A stretch of 64,000 nucleotides of DNA from Clostridiales bacterium FE2011 (GCA_017569305.1 CP069418.1:2170001-2234000), one strand, 5' to 3'. Shown: positions 1-8,280, counted from the first letter of the stretch. Notes: generated by a model not told the origin, from the letters alone. Translations and numbers: made by a program.

Positions 1-60
1 TTTGTCTGGATTTTACTTCACATTGGTGAAAGAGACAAGACGAACAAAATGTACTTTTTG

Positions 61-187
61 GAGCGGACGTAAGATTGCTTCGCAACAATGAAATGTTGAT
101 CTGCGATCAACGTGAAATATTGACTTGTAGTCAATATGAAATATCTGACTGACGTCAGATGTGAAATATTCGAACTTCGTCCGAATG
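61..187 (+). repeat. Hairpin array A1 (GTGAAAT-linked hairpins)
   Basis: Five short palindromes follow each other: TTGCttcGCAA, TTGATCtgcGATCAA, TTGACttgtaGTCAA, ATCTGActgacgTCAGAT and ATTCGaacttcgtcCGAAT. They are joined by GAAAT, GTGAAAT or ATGAAAT linkers. Each stem differs in sequence but pairs within itself. It is the first of seven related arrays in the window. The array ends just before the 3' end of the minus-strand YdcF-like gene. Function unknown; the structure is directly visible. Confidence 0.85.
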
Positions 188-198
188 TGTCTGGCTCA

Positions 199-984
199 TT
201 ATTTCACTGTAAGATCATGCACATTCGCAATGATTTCCGTTAGCATATTAGCGCCGAAAGCGAGGATGCCGGAGGACACCGGAAGCCTCATGAGATGAGT
301 GAAGCCTTCCTCACGGGCGTTCCGGACCGCGCGGTTCATATGGTAGTCGCTGGTGATGATCACCACGGGTTCATCCTTTGAAATGATGGCGGTGGTATTC
401 CGGAAGTTTTCCACCGTGGTTTCCGACCGGTCTTCGAGGATCATCCGGCTTTCCGGTACGCCCTTATCCAGCAGGATGTCCCGCATGACAGCCGCTTCGG
501 TCCGGCCGGATTCGTCCGCGTTGCCGCCGGTGAGGATCAGCCGGGCTTCCGGATATTTCTCCAGGTATGCCTGGGCGGCGTCCAGCCTGGCCAGCAGGGC
601 AGGAACGGGTTCCCCGTTTTCCAGTGCCAGGCCGAGGACAAGGGCATAGCCTGCCCGGCCTGCGGTATTGACCAGGCCGCCGGCAATGATCTTTCCGCAG
701 AAGAAGAGGATTTCCGCGGCGGCCAGGATAACGGCGGCCCGCAGGATCCAGCCGATGACGTTCAGGGTTCCGGACTGCCACCGGGTGAAAAGGTTGAACC
801 GGACGTCCAGCGCGAAGACCAGGAGAACCGCACAGAGGAACAGCTGGTAGAGAAACACCTTCCGGTAGACCGTCTTCAGCACAACGGCCTTCATCCTGGC
901 GGGCATGATGAGAAGGACGTCGGCGGTCAGAAGCATAGCCAGCAGGAGCAGGATGTCCCCGATGATACGATTCCCGAAACTCAT
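199..984 (-). CDS. YdcF/ElyC/SanA-like (DUF218) membrane protein
   Basis: A 261-residue protein. Residues 1-110 hold about three hydrophobic membrane segments. A cytoplasmic or extracytoplasmic alpha/beta domain follows, starting with an AGYALVLG strand and continuing through ILTGGNADESGRTEA, a V..S.MILED.S..T.EN segment and an IITSDYHMNRA segment. These are the usual landmarks of the DUF218 family (SanA, ElyC, YdcF), whose members are linked to envelope polysaccharide metabolism but lack a settled reaction. The ATG at 984 is preceded by AGGAGAAG at good spacing. The gene is read alone, away from hairpin repeats on its 5' side. Its stop codon lies against hairpin array A1. The family call is secure; the role is not. 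Confidence 0.85.
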   Translation of the reverse strand: MSFGNRIIGDILLLLAMLLTADVLLIMPARMKAVVLKTVYRKVFLYQLFLCAVLLVFALDVRFNLFTRWQSGTLNVIGWILRAAVILAAAEILFFCGKIIAGGLVNTAGRAGYALVLGLALENGEPVPALLARLDAAQAYLEKYPEARLILTGGNADESGRTEAAVMRDILLDKGVPESRMILEDRSETTVENFRNTTAIISKDEPVVIITSDYHMNRAVRNAREEGFTHLMRLPVSSGILAFGANMLTEIIANVHDLTVK

Positions 985-1045
985 GATTTTCTTCTCCTAT
1001 ACGGTGGGGTTGCTTTTTCGTAAATCAATCATAGCACATTTTCCG

Positions 1046-1165
1046 TGACAAAGGGACGGGGTGACAAAGGGAACGAGGTTGTTTCGCATGTGACAAAGGG
1101 ACAGCCCTACTGTCACATCCTCTTCAAGGACGATGACAGTAGGGACTGTCCCTGTTGTCACATTG
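1046..1165. repeat. Family C palindrome (GTGACA...TGTCAC)
   Basis: Several copies of a GTGACAAAGGGAC-type motif, with complementary GTCCCT..TTGTCAC copies further right, form an imperfect long palindrome. Near-identical motifs recur at about 6710, 8281, 9057, 24865 and 40702. There is no reading frame. It is probably a dispersed palindromic repeat, and in some copies it may also work as a terminator. Confidence 0.7.
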
Positions 1166-1200
1166 TTCCGGTGGCTGGTTTCTTTCGGATTACATGAAAA

Positions 1201-1222
1201 CAGGCACCTTTTCAGGTGCCTG
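1201..1222 (-). terminator. Hairpin terminator after lipoprotein gene
   Basis: A perfect 9-bp stem, CAGGCACCT/AGGTGCCTG, with a short TTTC loop. On the minus strand it is followed by TTTTCATG. It sits 19 bases past the stop of the minus-strand lipoprotein gene, as expected for an intrinsic terminator. Confidence 0.7.
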
Positions 1223-1240
1223 CTTTTGAAAAGAAAGGGA

Positions 1241-2011
1241 TTACTGAATGATTTCCAGGGTGTTCAGCATCGCGTCGAAACGCCGGCCAAAGCCTTCGGC
1301 GGCTTCAAAGCTGTAATGCATGGTGGCGATCACGCAGCCGTTGCTGAGCGGGATCACGTACACAGACTGCAGCTGGTCGGGGGTCTGGTTATTTTTATCG
1401 GCGGAAGCGTCGATGTGGGCGCAGCTGCCAACCTTGTCCAGCGTGCGGGTATCCTGGTGAATGTTAAAGCTCATGGAAAGGGATTCGGCGATGGAAGCAG
1501 CGGCGGAATCGGCGTTTTCATCGCTGTAGATTAGCTCGAGGTAGTTCTCGGGAGAATCCGCGTTGTCATAGACGGAAATGAAGCACTCGCTGGCCGGGCC
1601 GCTCTGACGGGTAAAGCTTTCATAGTCATAGTCCATCTCAATGCCGATGGCAGGACTCTTGATATGCTCGTATTTGACGGTCTCTTCCATGCCTTCCATC
1701 ATGATCGTGCCTTCAAAACGCTCGCCTTCCGGACGGCCGGAAGTGGCGTAGCTCTCCACTTCAGGGGCGGTTCCGGTTTCAAACTGGTCGTCGGAAGCGT
1801 CGGGCATCGGCAGGATTTCCGGTTCAGCCTGGGTGGTGGAATTGTCGGGAATCGGAATCAGTTCCGGCTCGCCCTGGATGGGGGCGGCTTCATTTACAAT
1901 GGGCTCTGCGGGTACGGTGGTAGTATCCTGAGCGCTGCTGCAGCTGCTGAGCATGAGCATCAGCAGGGAAGCCAGCACGAGCATTGCAATCGTCTTGGTA
2001 AGTTTCTTCAT
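1241..2011 (-). CDS. Putative lipoprotein, unknown function
   Basis: A 256-residue exported protein. The N terminus has a charged MKKLTK start, a hydrophobic core and a lipobox ending LMLSSC, so it should be a lipid-anchored surface protein. A proline- and acid-rich low-complexity linker (about residues 30-85) leads to a compact C-terminal domain with no motif I recognise. The start at 2011 is chosen because it is preceded by AAGGAGGTACC. A longer open frame runs upstream to 2239, but it has no ribosome-binding site and would put the signal peptide internally. A terminator follows at 1201. The C-terminal domain may bind a ligand, but nothing in the sequence identifies one. Confidence 0.75.
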   Translation of the reverse strand: MKKLTKTIAMLVLASLLMLMLSSCSSAQDTTTVPAEPIVNEAAPIQGEPELIPIPDNSTTQAEPEILPMPDASDDQFETGTAPEVESYATSGRPEGERFEGTIMMEGMEETVKYEHIKSPAIGIEMDYDYESFTRQSGPASECFISVYDNADSPENYLELIYSDENADSAAASIAESLSMSFNIHQDTRTLDKVGSCAHIDASADKNNQTPDQLQSVYVIPLSNGCVIATMHYSFEAAEGFGRRFDAMLNTLEIIQ

Positions 2012-2200
2012 GGTTAAGGTACCTCCTTGTTCTTTGATACAACTATATAACGAAACAAAAGGCTGTATTGTTCCCGAAATACATTTTGCAGCGCCAGCCG
2101 GTGTGTGGTAAGGGATAGGGCGTGACAAGGACAAGCATGATGGAATTTTTTTGCGGTGAATGCGGAAAACGCTCTGTCTGTATGGCCATATTTTATACGC

Positions 2201-2230
2201 TTGCCTTTCCCGGATCAAGTCCGGTACAAT
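2201..2230 (+). promoter_or_regulatory. Putative sigma-A promoter of the U32-like gene
   Basis: TTGCCT (2201-2206) and TACAAT (2225-2230) are separated by 18 bases, 44 bases before the chosen ATG at 2274. Plausible but not strong. Confidence 0.45.
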
Positions 2231-2273
2231 ACAGTACAACGGGTACAGCGTTTTCAGGAGGGAAGAGGCACTG

Positions 2274-3170
2274 ATGGAACAGAAGGCGTATTATCACCTG
2301 CCGGGGCTGTTTGAGTTTTACGATCTTTATAAGGTGTTTCTGCCCCTTTTCCGGGAACACAGGGAATACTTCTATGACTGGTGCGAAATCGGTTCGATTT
2401 ACGGCGCACCCTGCGACTGCATCTGGGGCGGCGGGCGCGTGGGTTTCGGGGACGCGGAGGCGGAAGAAGTGCTGGCCCTGATGAAGGAGCATGCCGTTTC
2501 CGCAAGGCTGACCTTCAGCAACTCCCTGCTGAGGGAGGAACACCTGGCGGACAGGAAATGCAACGCCCTCTGCGCCATGTTTGAAAACAGCGGGGACGTG
2601 CGGAACGGGATCATCGTCACTTCAGACCTGCTGCTGGAATATCTCCGGAAAAAGTACCCGGGGTTCTATTTTGTTTCCTCCACAACGAAGGTGCTGACAG
2701 ACGTGCGGGACTGTGTGAAGGAGCTGGACCGGGAGGAGTTTACCTGTGTGGTGCCGGACTTCCGGCTGAACAAGGTGCTCCCGGAGTGCGGACTGACCGA
2801 TGCGCAGAAGGCCAAGGTTGAGTTCCTGTGCAATGAATGCTGCTGGTTCGACTGCTATGACCGGAAGAACTGTTATGAAAATGTGAGCCGCAAGAGCCTG
2901 GGAGAGAACGTGGCGGATCACGTCTGCGTTTCCCCGGACGCGGCAAAGGGATATCGGTTTTCGGATGCAATGAAAAACCCCGGGTTCATCGGAATCCGGG
3001 ACATTCAGGAGACATATCTTCCGAAGGGCTTCCGTCATTTCAAGATTGAGGGCCGGGGCCTGGGAAGCGCCATCGTGCTGGAGTTCCTGCTGTACTACAT
3101 GACAAAGCCGGAATACCAGCTTCAGGTCAGGGAAGAAATCTACCTGGACAGCATGCTGGACCTTTTCTAA
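2274..3170 (+). CDS. U32-peptidase-like protein, function unknown
   Basis: A 298-residue soluble protein. The C-terminal part holds FRHFKIEGRGLGSA, which resembles the KIEGR signature of U32 peptidases and RlhA-type proteins. A cysteine-rich stretch ahead of it (CNECCWFDCYDRKNC, about residues 190-205) is in the place where U32 proteins carry their conserved cysteines. The early CDCIWGGGRVGF stretch could be a TIM-barrel strand. The ATG at 2274 has CAGGAGGGAAGAGG upstream. The in-frame extension back to 2160 has no such site. U32 relatives act in tRNA/rRNA hydroxylation, ubiquinone synthesis or peptide cleavage. Which of these applies cannot be told, and a separate uncharacterised family is also possible. 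Confidence 0.55.
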   Translation: MEQKAYYHLPGLFEFYDLYKVFLPLFREHREYFYDWCEIGSIYGAPCDCIWGGGRVGFGDAEAEEVLALMKEHAVSARLTFSNSLLREEHLADRKCNALCAMFENSGDVRNGIIVTSDLLLEYLRKKYPGFYFVSSTTKVLTDVRDCVKELDREEFTCVVPDFRLNKVLPECGLTDAQKAKVEFLCNECCWFDCYDRKNCYENVSRKSLGENVADHVCVSPDAAKGYRFSDAMKNPGFIGIRDIQETYLPKGFRHFKIEGRGLGSAIVLEFLLYYMTKPEYQLQVREEIYLDSMLDLF

Positions 3171-3282
3171 CAATGAAATATCGCTGTCGCGATGTGAAAT
3201 ATTGATCTTCGATCAATGTGAAATAAATCAGCTTTGCTGATTTGTGAAATATTCGTCTGACGACGAATGTGACAGTTACTGA
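3171..3282 (+). repeat. Hairpin array A2
   Basis: Four hairpins begin directly at the stop codon of the U32-like gene: ATCGCtgtcGCGAT, ATTGATCttcGATCAAT, AAATCAGCtttGCTGATTT and ATTCGTCtgacGACGAAT. They are joined by GTGAAAT, and the array closes with GTGACAGTTACTGA. The order and linkers match the other arrays, while stems 1, 2 and 4 vary. Confidence 0.9.
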
Positions 3283-3311
3283 GTGATCTGTCAGGGTGTG
3301 CTGTACATCCC

Positions 3312-4046
3312 TTACAGATGTATCGCTTCGCCGTCACGGCAGATCTGCTTCATGACGCCGTTTTTGATGCTGTACGCTTCACCGTAGAGCATTTCGCCGT
3401 TCTCATCAACAGTGATATAGCTCCCGTTGTTTATGGCGATGATTTCATGGGTCATGCTGTCCGCAAAGGTGATATCTTCAATCAGCCGCATGCCGTCCAG
3501 CATGTCGTCCTTCAGCGCTTCGAAGTGCGGGAAGATGTTGGTTTTTGTGAGCCCCAGGCCGGGGATCCACCGCTGGAAGTCCGGATCCACAGCTTCGCCG
3601 GGAAGCTCCGGACCGGCATAGACGGGATCCGCGCAGTTCATGGAGCCGGCGCTCCAGGCAATCACCAGGCCGGTATATCCGTTCAGCTTTTCCTTCAGGG
3701 AGATTTCCCGGAAGAATTGATTCTGCGTGGGAACGTGCCCGCCCGTCAGGATAATGACGTCCTTGCAGCTCAGATCCGCCGCGGACTCCATATTCCTGTC
3801 GTCGCACATTTCGAGAGAAGCATAGTTAAGGCCGCTCATCGGGAACGCCTGCGTGAAGCAGGAGAGGACAGCGTCGTTTTTTTCATAATCGGCGGGATCC
3901 GCGCAGATCATCAGCACCCTTGCCTTTTCCGGCCACAGGGAACGGAGCTTCTCCAGCAATCCGTTTTCCTCCATCAGCATGGCGGGGATTCTTTTTCCGT
4001 TTTCCCGGTATGAGCCTCCGAGATGGCTTGTAAGGATCACATTCAT
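3312..4046 (-). CDS. S51-family peptidase / type 1 glutamine amidotransferase-like protein
   Basis: A 244-residue cytoplasmic protein of the peptidase S51 (dipeptidase E/cyanophycinase-like) family. Visible landmarks are the ILTGGHVPTQNQFF strand-turn (about residues 99-112), the nucleophile elbow IAWSAGSMNC with the predicted catalytic Ser132, and a NIFPHFE segment that could carry the histidine. Family members hydrolyse N-terminal Asp-X dipeptides or related isopeptides. The substrate here is unknown. The ATG at 4046 is preceded by GGGAGGTG at about 11 bases. It is transcribed towards hairpin array A2 and lies downstream of trpS on the same strand, with a hairpin between them. Confidence 0.8.
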   Translation of the reverse strand: MNVILTSHLGGSYRENGKRIPAMLMEENGLLEKLRSLWPEKARVLMICADPADYEKNDAVLSCFTQAFPMSGLNYASLEMCDDRNMESAADLSCKDVIILTGGHVPTQNQFFREISLKEKLNGYTGLVIAWSAGSMNCADPVYAGPELPGEAVDPDFQRWIPGLGLTKTNIFPHFEALKDDMLDGMRLIEDITFADSMTHEIIAINNGSYITVDENGEMLYGEAYSIKNGVMKQICRDGEAIHL

Positions 4047-4085
4047 TTCAGCCTGACACCTCCCGCTATGGGTATGTATTTACAA

Positions 4086-4113
4086 AGCGCCGACAGCTTC
4101 TGCTGCCGGCGCT
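4086..4113 (-). terminator. Hairpin after trpS
   Basis: AGCGCCGACAGC and GCTGCCGGCGCT form a 12-bp stem with one mismatch and a TTCT-type loop. It lies 20 bases past the trpS stop, with TTTGTAAATA following on the minus strand. Confidence 0.55.
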
Positions 4114-4132
4114 CATGATATGACTGATCGGA

Positions 4133-5242
4133 TTACTGCTTTGCGGCTTTCAGCAGCTTGTCCCATTCCTTGATGATGGAACGGTCTTCGAAGTAGTTGA
4201 TCCGCATGGCTTTCCGGACACGGGCCAGGGTGGCGTTGGTGGTTTCCACGGCCTTGGCGGTGCCGGCCTGCAGGATGTCATAGACGGCGCCGATATCATT
4301 TTCCCACTTGGCCCGCTCCGCACGGATGGGGCTCAGAGTTTCTTCCAGGATGTTGATGAGGAACTTCTTGCAGGTGCCGTCTCCGAGACCGCCGCGGCGG
4401 TAATGATCCTTCATTTCCTCCAGGTTGGCGTAGTCCGGCAGGAATTCGGCAAAGTGTGCGTCGGTGCAGAGGGCGTCCAGGTAGGTGAACACCACGTTGC
4501 CTTCGATATGGCCGGGATCGGAGATCTGCAGGTGCTGGGGATCTGTGAACATATGGCCGTTGACCTGCTTTTTCACGGTCTTGGGGTCGTCGGACAGGTA
4601 GATGCAGTTGCCCAGGGACTTGCTCATCTTGGCCTTGCCGTCCACGCCGGGCAGGCGGCGCTGGGTTTCATTTTCCGGAATCACGGCCTTGGGCAGCACC
4701 AGGGTTTCGCCGTAGACCTTGTTGAATTTTTCCACAATTTCCCGGGTCTGTTCGATCATGGGCAGCTGATCCTCGCCGACGGGCACCACGTTCGCGTCAA
4801 AGGCGGTAATGTCCGCGGCCTGGGACACGGGATAGCAGAAGAAACCGGCCGGGAGGCCTTCATCCGCGAAACCGCGCATCTGGATTTCAGCCTTGACGGT
4901 GGGGTTGCGGGAGAGGCGGGCCGTGGTGACCAGGTTCAGGTAATAGAAGGTCAGGGCGTGGAGCGCCGGCAGGGCGGACTGGACGCAGATGGTGACCTTC
5001 TCCGGGTCGAGGCCGACGGAGAGGTAGTCCAGCACGACGTTGATGATGTTATCCCGGATCTTGGCGGGGTTGTCCGCGTTATCCGTCAGGGCCTGGTCGT
5101 CGGCGATGAGGATGTTGATCTCATCGTACAGGCCGGAGTTCTGCAGCTCCACCCGACGCTTCAGGGAACCTACATAATGACCCAGGTGCAGCCGTCCAGT
5201 GGGACGGTCACCGGTAAGAATAATCTGTTTCTGATCAGCCAT
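4133..5242 (-). CDS. trpS: Tryptophanyl-tRNA synthetase
   Basis: A class I aminoacyl-tRNA synthetase of 369 residues that charges tRNA-Trp in the cytoplasm. The HIGH-type motif is HLGH (residues 19-22), within TGDRPTGRLHLGHYVG, and the KMSKS loop is intact (residues 205-209). It is slightly longer than the usual 325-350 residues. The start at 5242 is the ATG closest to the conserved first strand and has GGAAGG upstream. An ATG at 5254 (four residues longer) is the alternative, but the ribosome-binding site would then touch the start codon. I see no T-box leader in the 5' region, which instead holds hairpin array A3. Confidence 0.95.
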   Translation of the reverse strand: MADQKQIILTGDRPTGRLHLGHYVGSLKRRVELQNSGLYDEINILIADDQALTDNADNPAKIRDNIINVVLDYLSVGLDPEKVTICVQSALPALHALTFYYLNLVTTARLSRNPTVKAEIQMRGFADEGLPAGFFCYPVSQAADITAFDANVVPVGEDQLPMIEQTREIVEKFNKVYGETLVLPKAVIPENETQRRLPGVDGKAKMSKSLGNCIYLSDDPKTVKKQVNGHMFTDPQHLQISDPGHIEGNVVFTYLDALCTDAHFAEFLPDYANLEEMKDHYRRGGLGDGTCKKFLINILEETLSPIRAERAKWENDIGAVYDILQAGTAKAVETTNATLARVRKAMRINYFEDRSIIKEWDKLLKAAKQ

Positions 5243-5345
5243 GACACACGTCATCCTTCCGTACTCACTTTCTGCATATTCTACTACAAGAAAAGGATGG
5301 GGGCAAGTACAATGCTTGTACTGAAAGGGCGGAAGCACTGCAAGA

Positions 5346-5455
5346 AAATGAAATATCGATCAGCGATCGATGTGAAATATTGCCCCTTCGGGTCAATGTG
5401 AAATAAATCAGCTCCGCTGATTTGTGAAATATCCGCCAAAGGCGGATGTGATGAT
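5346..5455 (+). repeat. Hairpin array A3
   Basis: Four hairpins lie in the divergent region between trpS and the XRE gene: ATCGATCagcGATCGAT, ATTGCCCcttcGGGTCAAT, AAATCAGCtccGCTGATTT and ATCCGCCaaaGGCGGAT. Linkers are GTGAAAT and the array ends GTGATGATTAC. The GCC/GGC stem 4 replaces the TCG-type stems of other arrays on both sides of the loop, a clear compensatory change. No other gene is seen in the 356-base gap. Confidence 0.9.
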
Positions 5456-5598
5456 TACGGAGATTGCGCTGCGGCGCTGTCCTTTGCTAAAATAGCTGGA
5501 AAGAGGCTTTGACAGGCGGAAAACGGCGGATGTAAGGCACTTTTGACAGACAAAAAACCGTGGTTCCGGTACGATGTGCCTGCAAGGAGGACAAGGAT

Positions 5599-6183
5599 AT
5601 GGAACTTGGCAAGCGGCTGAAGGAATACAGGAACCGGTTCGGGATGACGCAGGACGACCTGGCGGAGAAACTGTTCGTCACAAGACAGACGATCTCTAGC
5701 TGGGAGAACGATAAGAGCTATCCGGACATTTACAGTCTGCTGATGCTGGGCGACGTGTTCAATGTCTCCCTTGACGCATTGGTTAAAGGAGATATCGAAA
5801 TCATGAAAGAGAAGATCGATCAGGCAAAAGTCCGGGCGTTTACGCGGAACAGCTGGATTTACGCGGCGCTGCTGCTGGCCTGCGCGGTATTGTTCGTTCC
5901 GCTGGAGCGGTGGCTCGGCGTGCCCGGCGTCGTCATCTGGGGAGTGCTGTTTGCGGCGGCGCTGTTCTACAGCTTTAAGCTGGAGAAGGTAAAAAAGGAA
6001 GAGGATATCCATACCTATAAGGAGATCGCCGCTTTCTGCAACGGCGAGAAGCTGGACAATATCGAAAAGGCGAGGGAAGAAGGAAAACGGAACTACCAGG
6101 GAATGCTGGCGGTGCTTGTGTGCGGGGCGGTCGGGTTCGCGGTCACGCTGCTCCTGTCGACGATCCTGAAGGGAATCGGATAA
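5599..6183 (+). CDS. XRE-family regulator with C-terminal membrane segments
   Basis: A 194-residue protein. Residues 1-60 are a Cro/C1-type helix-turn-helix (LAEKLFVTRQTISSWENDKS). The rest holds two adjacent hydrophobic segments near residues 90-130 and a final one near the C terminus, so the regulator is probably membrane-anchored. The ATG at 5599 follows AAGGAGG at ideal spacing; the frame upstream has no such site. Similar XRE-plus-membrane proteins occur at 11946 and 12716, so this is a recurrent architecture in the genome. The target genes and signal are unknown. Confidence 0.8.
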   Translation: MELGKRLKEYRNRFGMTQDDLAEKLFVTRQTISSWENDKSYPDIYSLLMLGDVFNVSLDALVKGDIEIMKEKIDQAKVRAFTRNSWIYAALLLACAVLFVPLERWLGVPGVVIWGVLFAAALFYSFKLEKVKKEEDIHTYKEIAAFCNGEKLDNIEKAREEGKRNYQGMLAVLVCGAVGFAVTLLLSTILKGIG

Positions 6184-6193
6184 ACCGTATCTG

Positions 6194-6221
6194 TTGCCGA
6201 ATTACACGAATCATGTATAAT
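6194..6221 (+). promoter_or_regulatory. Putative sigma-A promoter
   Basis: TTGCCG (6194-6199) and TATAAT (6216-6221) with a 16-base spacer, 90 bases before the exported-protein start at 6311. Confidence 0.5.
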
Positions 6222-6310
6222 GATTGTAAAGCGGCCAATCAAGACAGAACAATATGCGCTACCACCGTCCGACAGAACTCACTGACAAAACGAAAGGCAG
6301 GGCAGACAAA

Positions 6311-6688
6311 ATGAAAAAGACAATCGCTCTTTTGATCACGATCGTTCTTCTGACAGCCTGCGTCTCTGCGCTTGCGGAAGAACCGCGGTTCGTGACGATC
6401 AACGAATGGCTGGATGCCAAGGGAGAATGCGGCGACTGCTATATGCTTGTACAGGTCATGCAGGTGCTGAATCCTGTGCTGGCTGTCGTCGGGGATGAAA
6501 CCGGATCCGTCAATCTCTACACCGGGGGAGAAACGGAACTGCTGTTTGACTTCAGCGACCACCAGGACGCGGAATACTACCGGAACTGGATCTTTGTGAT
6601 CTCCAATCCGCAGTATAACGTGTTTGAGGGCACGGTGGAGCTGAAAAACTGGAAGCTGGAACGCTTTATGCCCTGCGTTGGGGAATAA
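6311..6688 (+). CDS. Small exported OB-fold-like protein
   Basis: A 125-residue protein with a Sec signal peptide (MKKTIALLITIVLL core). The region after it contains LTAC, which would fit a lipobox, and a few residues later ALA-EE, which would fit signal peptidase I, so the mode of anchoring is ambiguous. The mature part (VQVMQVLNPVLAVVGDETGS, then a strand ending LYTG) has the strand pattern of an OB-fold, as in small bacterial OB-fold proteins. That is a weak structural guess. The start at 6311 is chosen because it gives a normal signal peptide. A sigma-A-like promoter lies at 6194. Confidence 0.6.
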   Translation: MKKTIALLITIVLLTACVSALAEEPRFVTINEWLDAKGECGDCYMLVQVMQVLNPVLAVVGDETGSVNLYTGGETELLFDFSDHQDAEYYRNWIFVISNPQYNVFEGTVELKNWKLERFMPCVGE

Positions 6689-6709
6689 AACAGAGTAATG
6701 CGCTGTGCG

Positions 6710-6806
6710 GTGTGACAAGGGGACGGTTCTCTTGTCACATTTTTTATTTTGGCTTTTGAGAAAAAAGAGGAGATGGTACAAGGGAAACCGTCCCCGTAGT
6801 CACTTC
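6710..6806. repeat. Family C palindrome
   Basis: GTGACAAGGGGACGGTT..CTTGTCAC is followed by an inverted related copy ending CCGTCCCCGTAGTCAC, together forming a palindrome of about 95 bases. It fills the gap between two exported-protein genes. Confidence 0.65.
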
Positions 6807-6900
6807 CGCCAAGAGCTGTTTTGTTGTCAGTTTTCGGAACAAAACCGCCGTGAAAATCGTTGTATCAGCAACGGGAAAAGCCCGGAAAGGAGTTGATACA

Positions 6901-8151
6901 ATGACGAACAAGATGACGAACGGAATGAAGATGATGAAACGCGCGCTGGCATTGTGCCTGGGCCTGGTGCTGCTGGCCGGAACTGCCTGCGCGGAGAATA
7001 TGACGGTTCTTTCCTCCGGGGCGGAGGACTGGCTGAACTATGAGTGCACGCTCCCGGACGGCCGGATCCTGCTGACCGGCGGAAAGATGGAAAACGGAAA
7101 AGACGGGAACTTCGTCCCGTGGATTGTGTGCCTGAATGCCGACCGGACAACGAGCTGGGAACTGATTGACCGGCAGCAGGACGGCAGCGTCAGCGCGGGC
7201 CGGGCGGCAGTGCTGGAAGACGGCACCATCGCGATCAATGTCGGCGAGCACACGGAAAGCGAAGTCATTAAGTTCTATACCAAGGACGGAGACCAGGCCC
7301 GGGAGGATCTGGTGCTTGCCCCGACCGCGATTGTGGAAGCGGCGGAAGCGAACTACCTGATGCTGACCGGTGCGGAGGACGGAAACGAATCGACCGTTGT
7401 GATCGACTATGAAGGGAAGACGCTCTTCCGCTATGACGGTGTATGCCTGCCCAACGGATACGGCTTCAAGGTGAAGGGTGAGGCGGATCCGGTTGTCTAC
7501 GGCACGAATGCCGCAACGGACGGCAACGCGAAGATCATGAAGCTGAACGGCATGGAAAACAAGGCAGTCTGGGAAACAGTGCTGGATTTCCAGATGGAGG
7601 ATACGGACACCGCCACGTTGTGCGAAGCCGTGAAGACCAATGACGGCGGATACGCCGCCTGGCTGCGGGAATCCTGCTTTACCCAGGGTGAAAACGGATA
7701 TGAGGACGTGGATATCCTGGTGAAGTTTGACGCGGAGGGCAAGCTTCAGTGGACGAGCGGCGACAGCTTCAAAAAGAGCAACCAGTATATCGGAAAGATC
7801 TTCGCTTATAACGGAAAGATCGCGGTACTATGCGTGTCCAAGGGAGACAACGCCTATGACGATATGAACAAGCCGCAGATTATCCGCTGGTTCGGCGATG
7901 AGGGAACGGAACGGGGAACGACGGAACTGAAACTGAACCCCGAAGAGCTGACCGCACTGAAGGAATACCTGACCCCGAAGGATCCCGGAACGACCCGGAC
8001 GCCTTCTGTTTACAACGTGCAGCTGATCCCCATGGAGGACGGGCTGTGGGCGCTGGTTTCCTGCGGCGTGTGGGAAAACGAAGGCGAGGAGAGCGCGGAC
8101 ACCATCTTTGAAAGCCATGAGCTGGTGATGGTGAAAGTGGAAGAGAAGTAA
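6901..8151 (+). CDS. Exported protein, probable beta-propeller
   Basis: A 416-residue protein. After MTNKMTNGMKMMKRA comes a hydrophobic signal peptide with a likely cut after ACA near residue 33. The mature part is rich in short strands with repeated W..L and DG/DGG turns (for example AKTNDGGYAAW-type and FDAEGKLQWTSGD blades), as in PQQ/WD-like beta-propellers. No catalytic motif is seen. The ATG at 6901 follows AAAGGAGTTGATACA, which fixes the start. The next element, beginning at the stop codon, is hairpin array A4. Function unknown. Confidence 0.65.
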   Translation: MTNKMTNGMKMMKRALALCLGLVLLAGTACAENMTVLSSGAEDWLNYECTLPDGRILLTGGKMENGKDGNFVPWIVCLNADRTTSWELIDRQQDGSVSAGRAAVLEDGTIAINVGEHTESEVIKFYTKDGDQAREDLVLAPTAIVEAAEANYLMLTGAEDGNESTVVIDYEGKTLFRYDGVCLPNGYGFKVKGEADPVVYGTNAATDGNAKIMKLNGMENKAVWETVLDFQMEDTDTATLCEAVKTNDGGYAAWLRESCFTQGENGYEDVDILVKFDAEGKLQWTSGDSFKKSNQYIGKIFAYNGKIAVLCVSKGDNAYDDMNKPQIIRWFGDEGTERGTTELKLNPEELTALKEYLTPKDPGTTRTPSVYNVQLIPMEDGLWALVSCGVWENEGEESADTIFESHELVMVKVEEK

Positions 8152-8277
8152 GCTGCTTCGTAGCAATGAAATATCGATCAAAGATCGATGTGAAATATTT
8201 GACTTCGTCAAATGTGAAATAAATCAGCTTTGCTGATTTGTGAAATATTCGATTTTATCGAATGTGATAGTAACTGA
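8152..8277 (+). repeat. Hairpin array A4
   Basis: It starts directly at the preceding stop codon with GCTGCttcgtAGC, followed by ATCGATCaaaGATCGAT, ATTTGACttcGTCAAAT, AAATCAGCtttGCTGATTT and ATTCGATtttATCGAAT. Linkers are GTGAAAT, and the end is GTGATAGTAACTGA. This is the most complete copy, with five hairpins. Confidence 0.9.
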
Positions 8278-8280
8278 AAC

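Noticed and set aside
61..187. CRISPR array
   Set aside because: The repeating part is a seven-base linker and the variable parts are self-complementary hairpins of 13-18 bases, not unique spacers; no cas genes.
5243..5345. T-box leader of trpS
   Set aside because: No specifier loop or T-box consensus can be seen; the region instead holds a hairpin array in opposite orientation.
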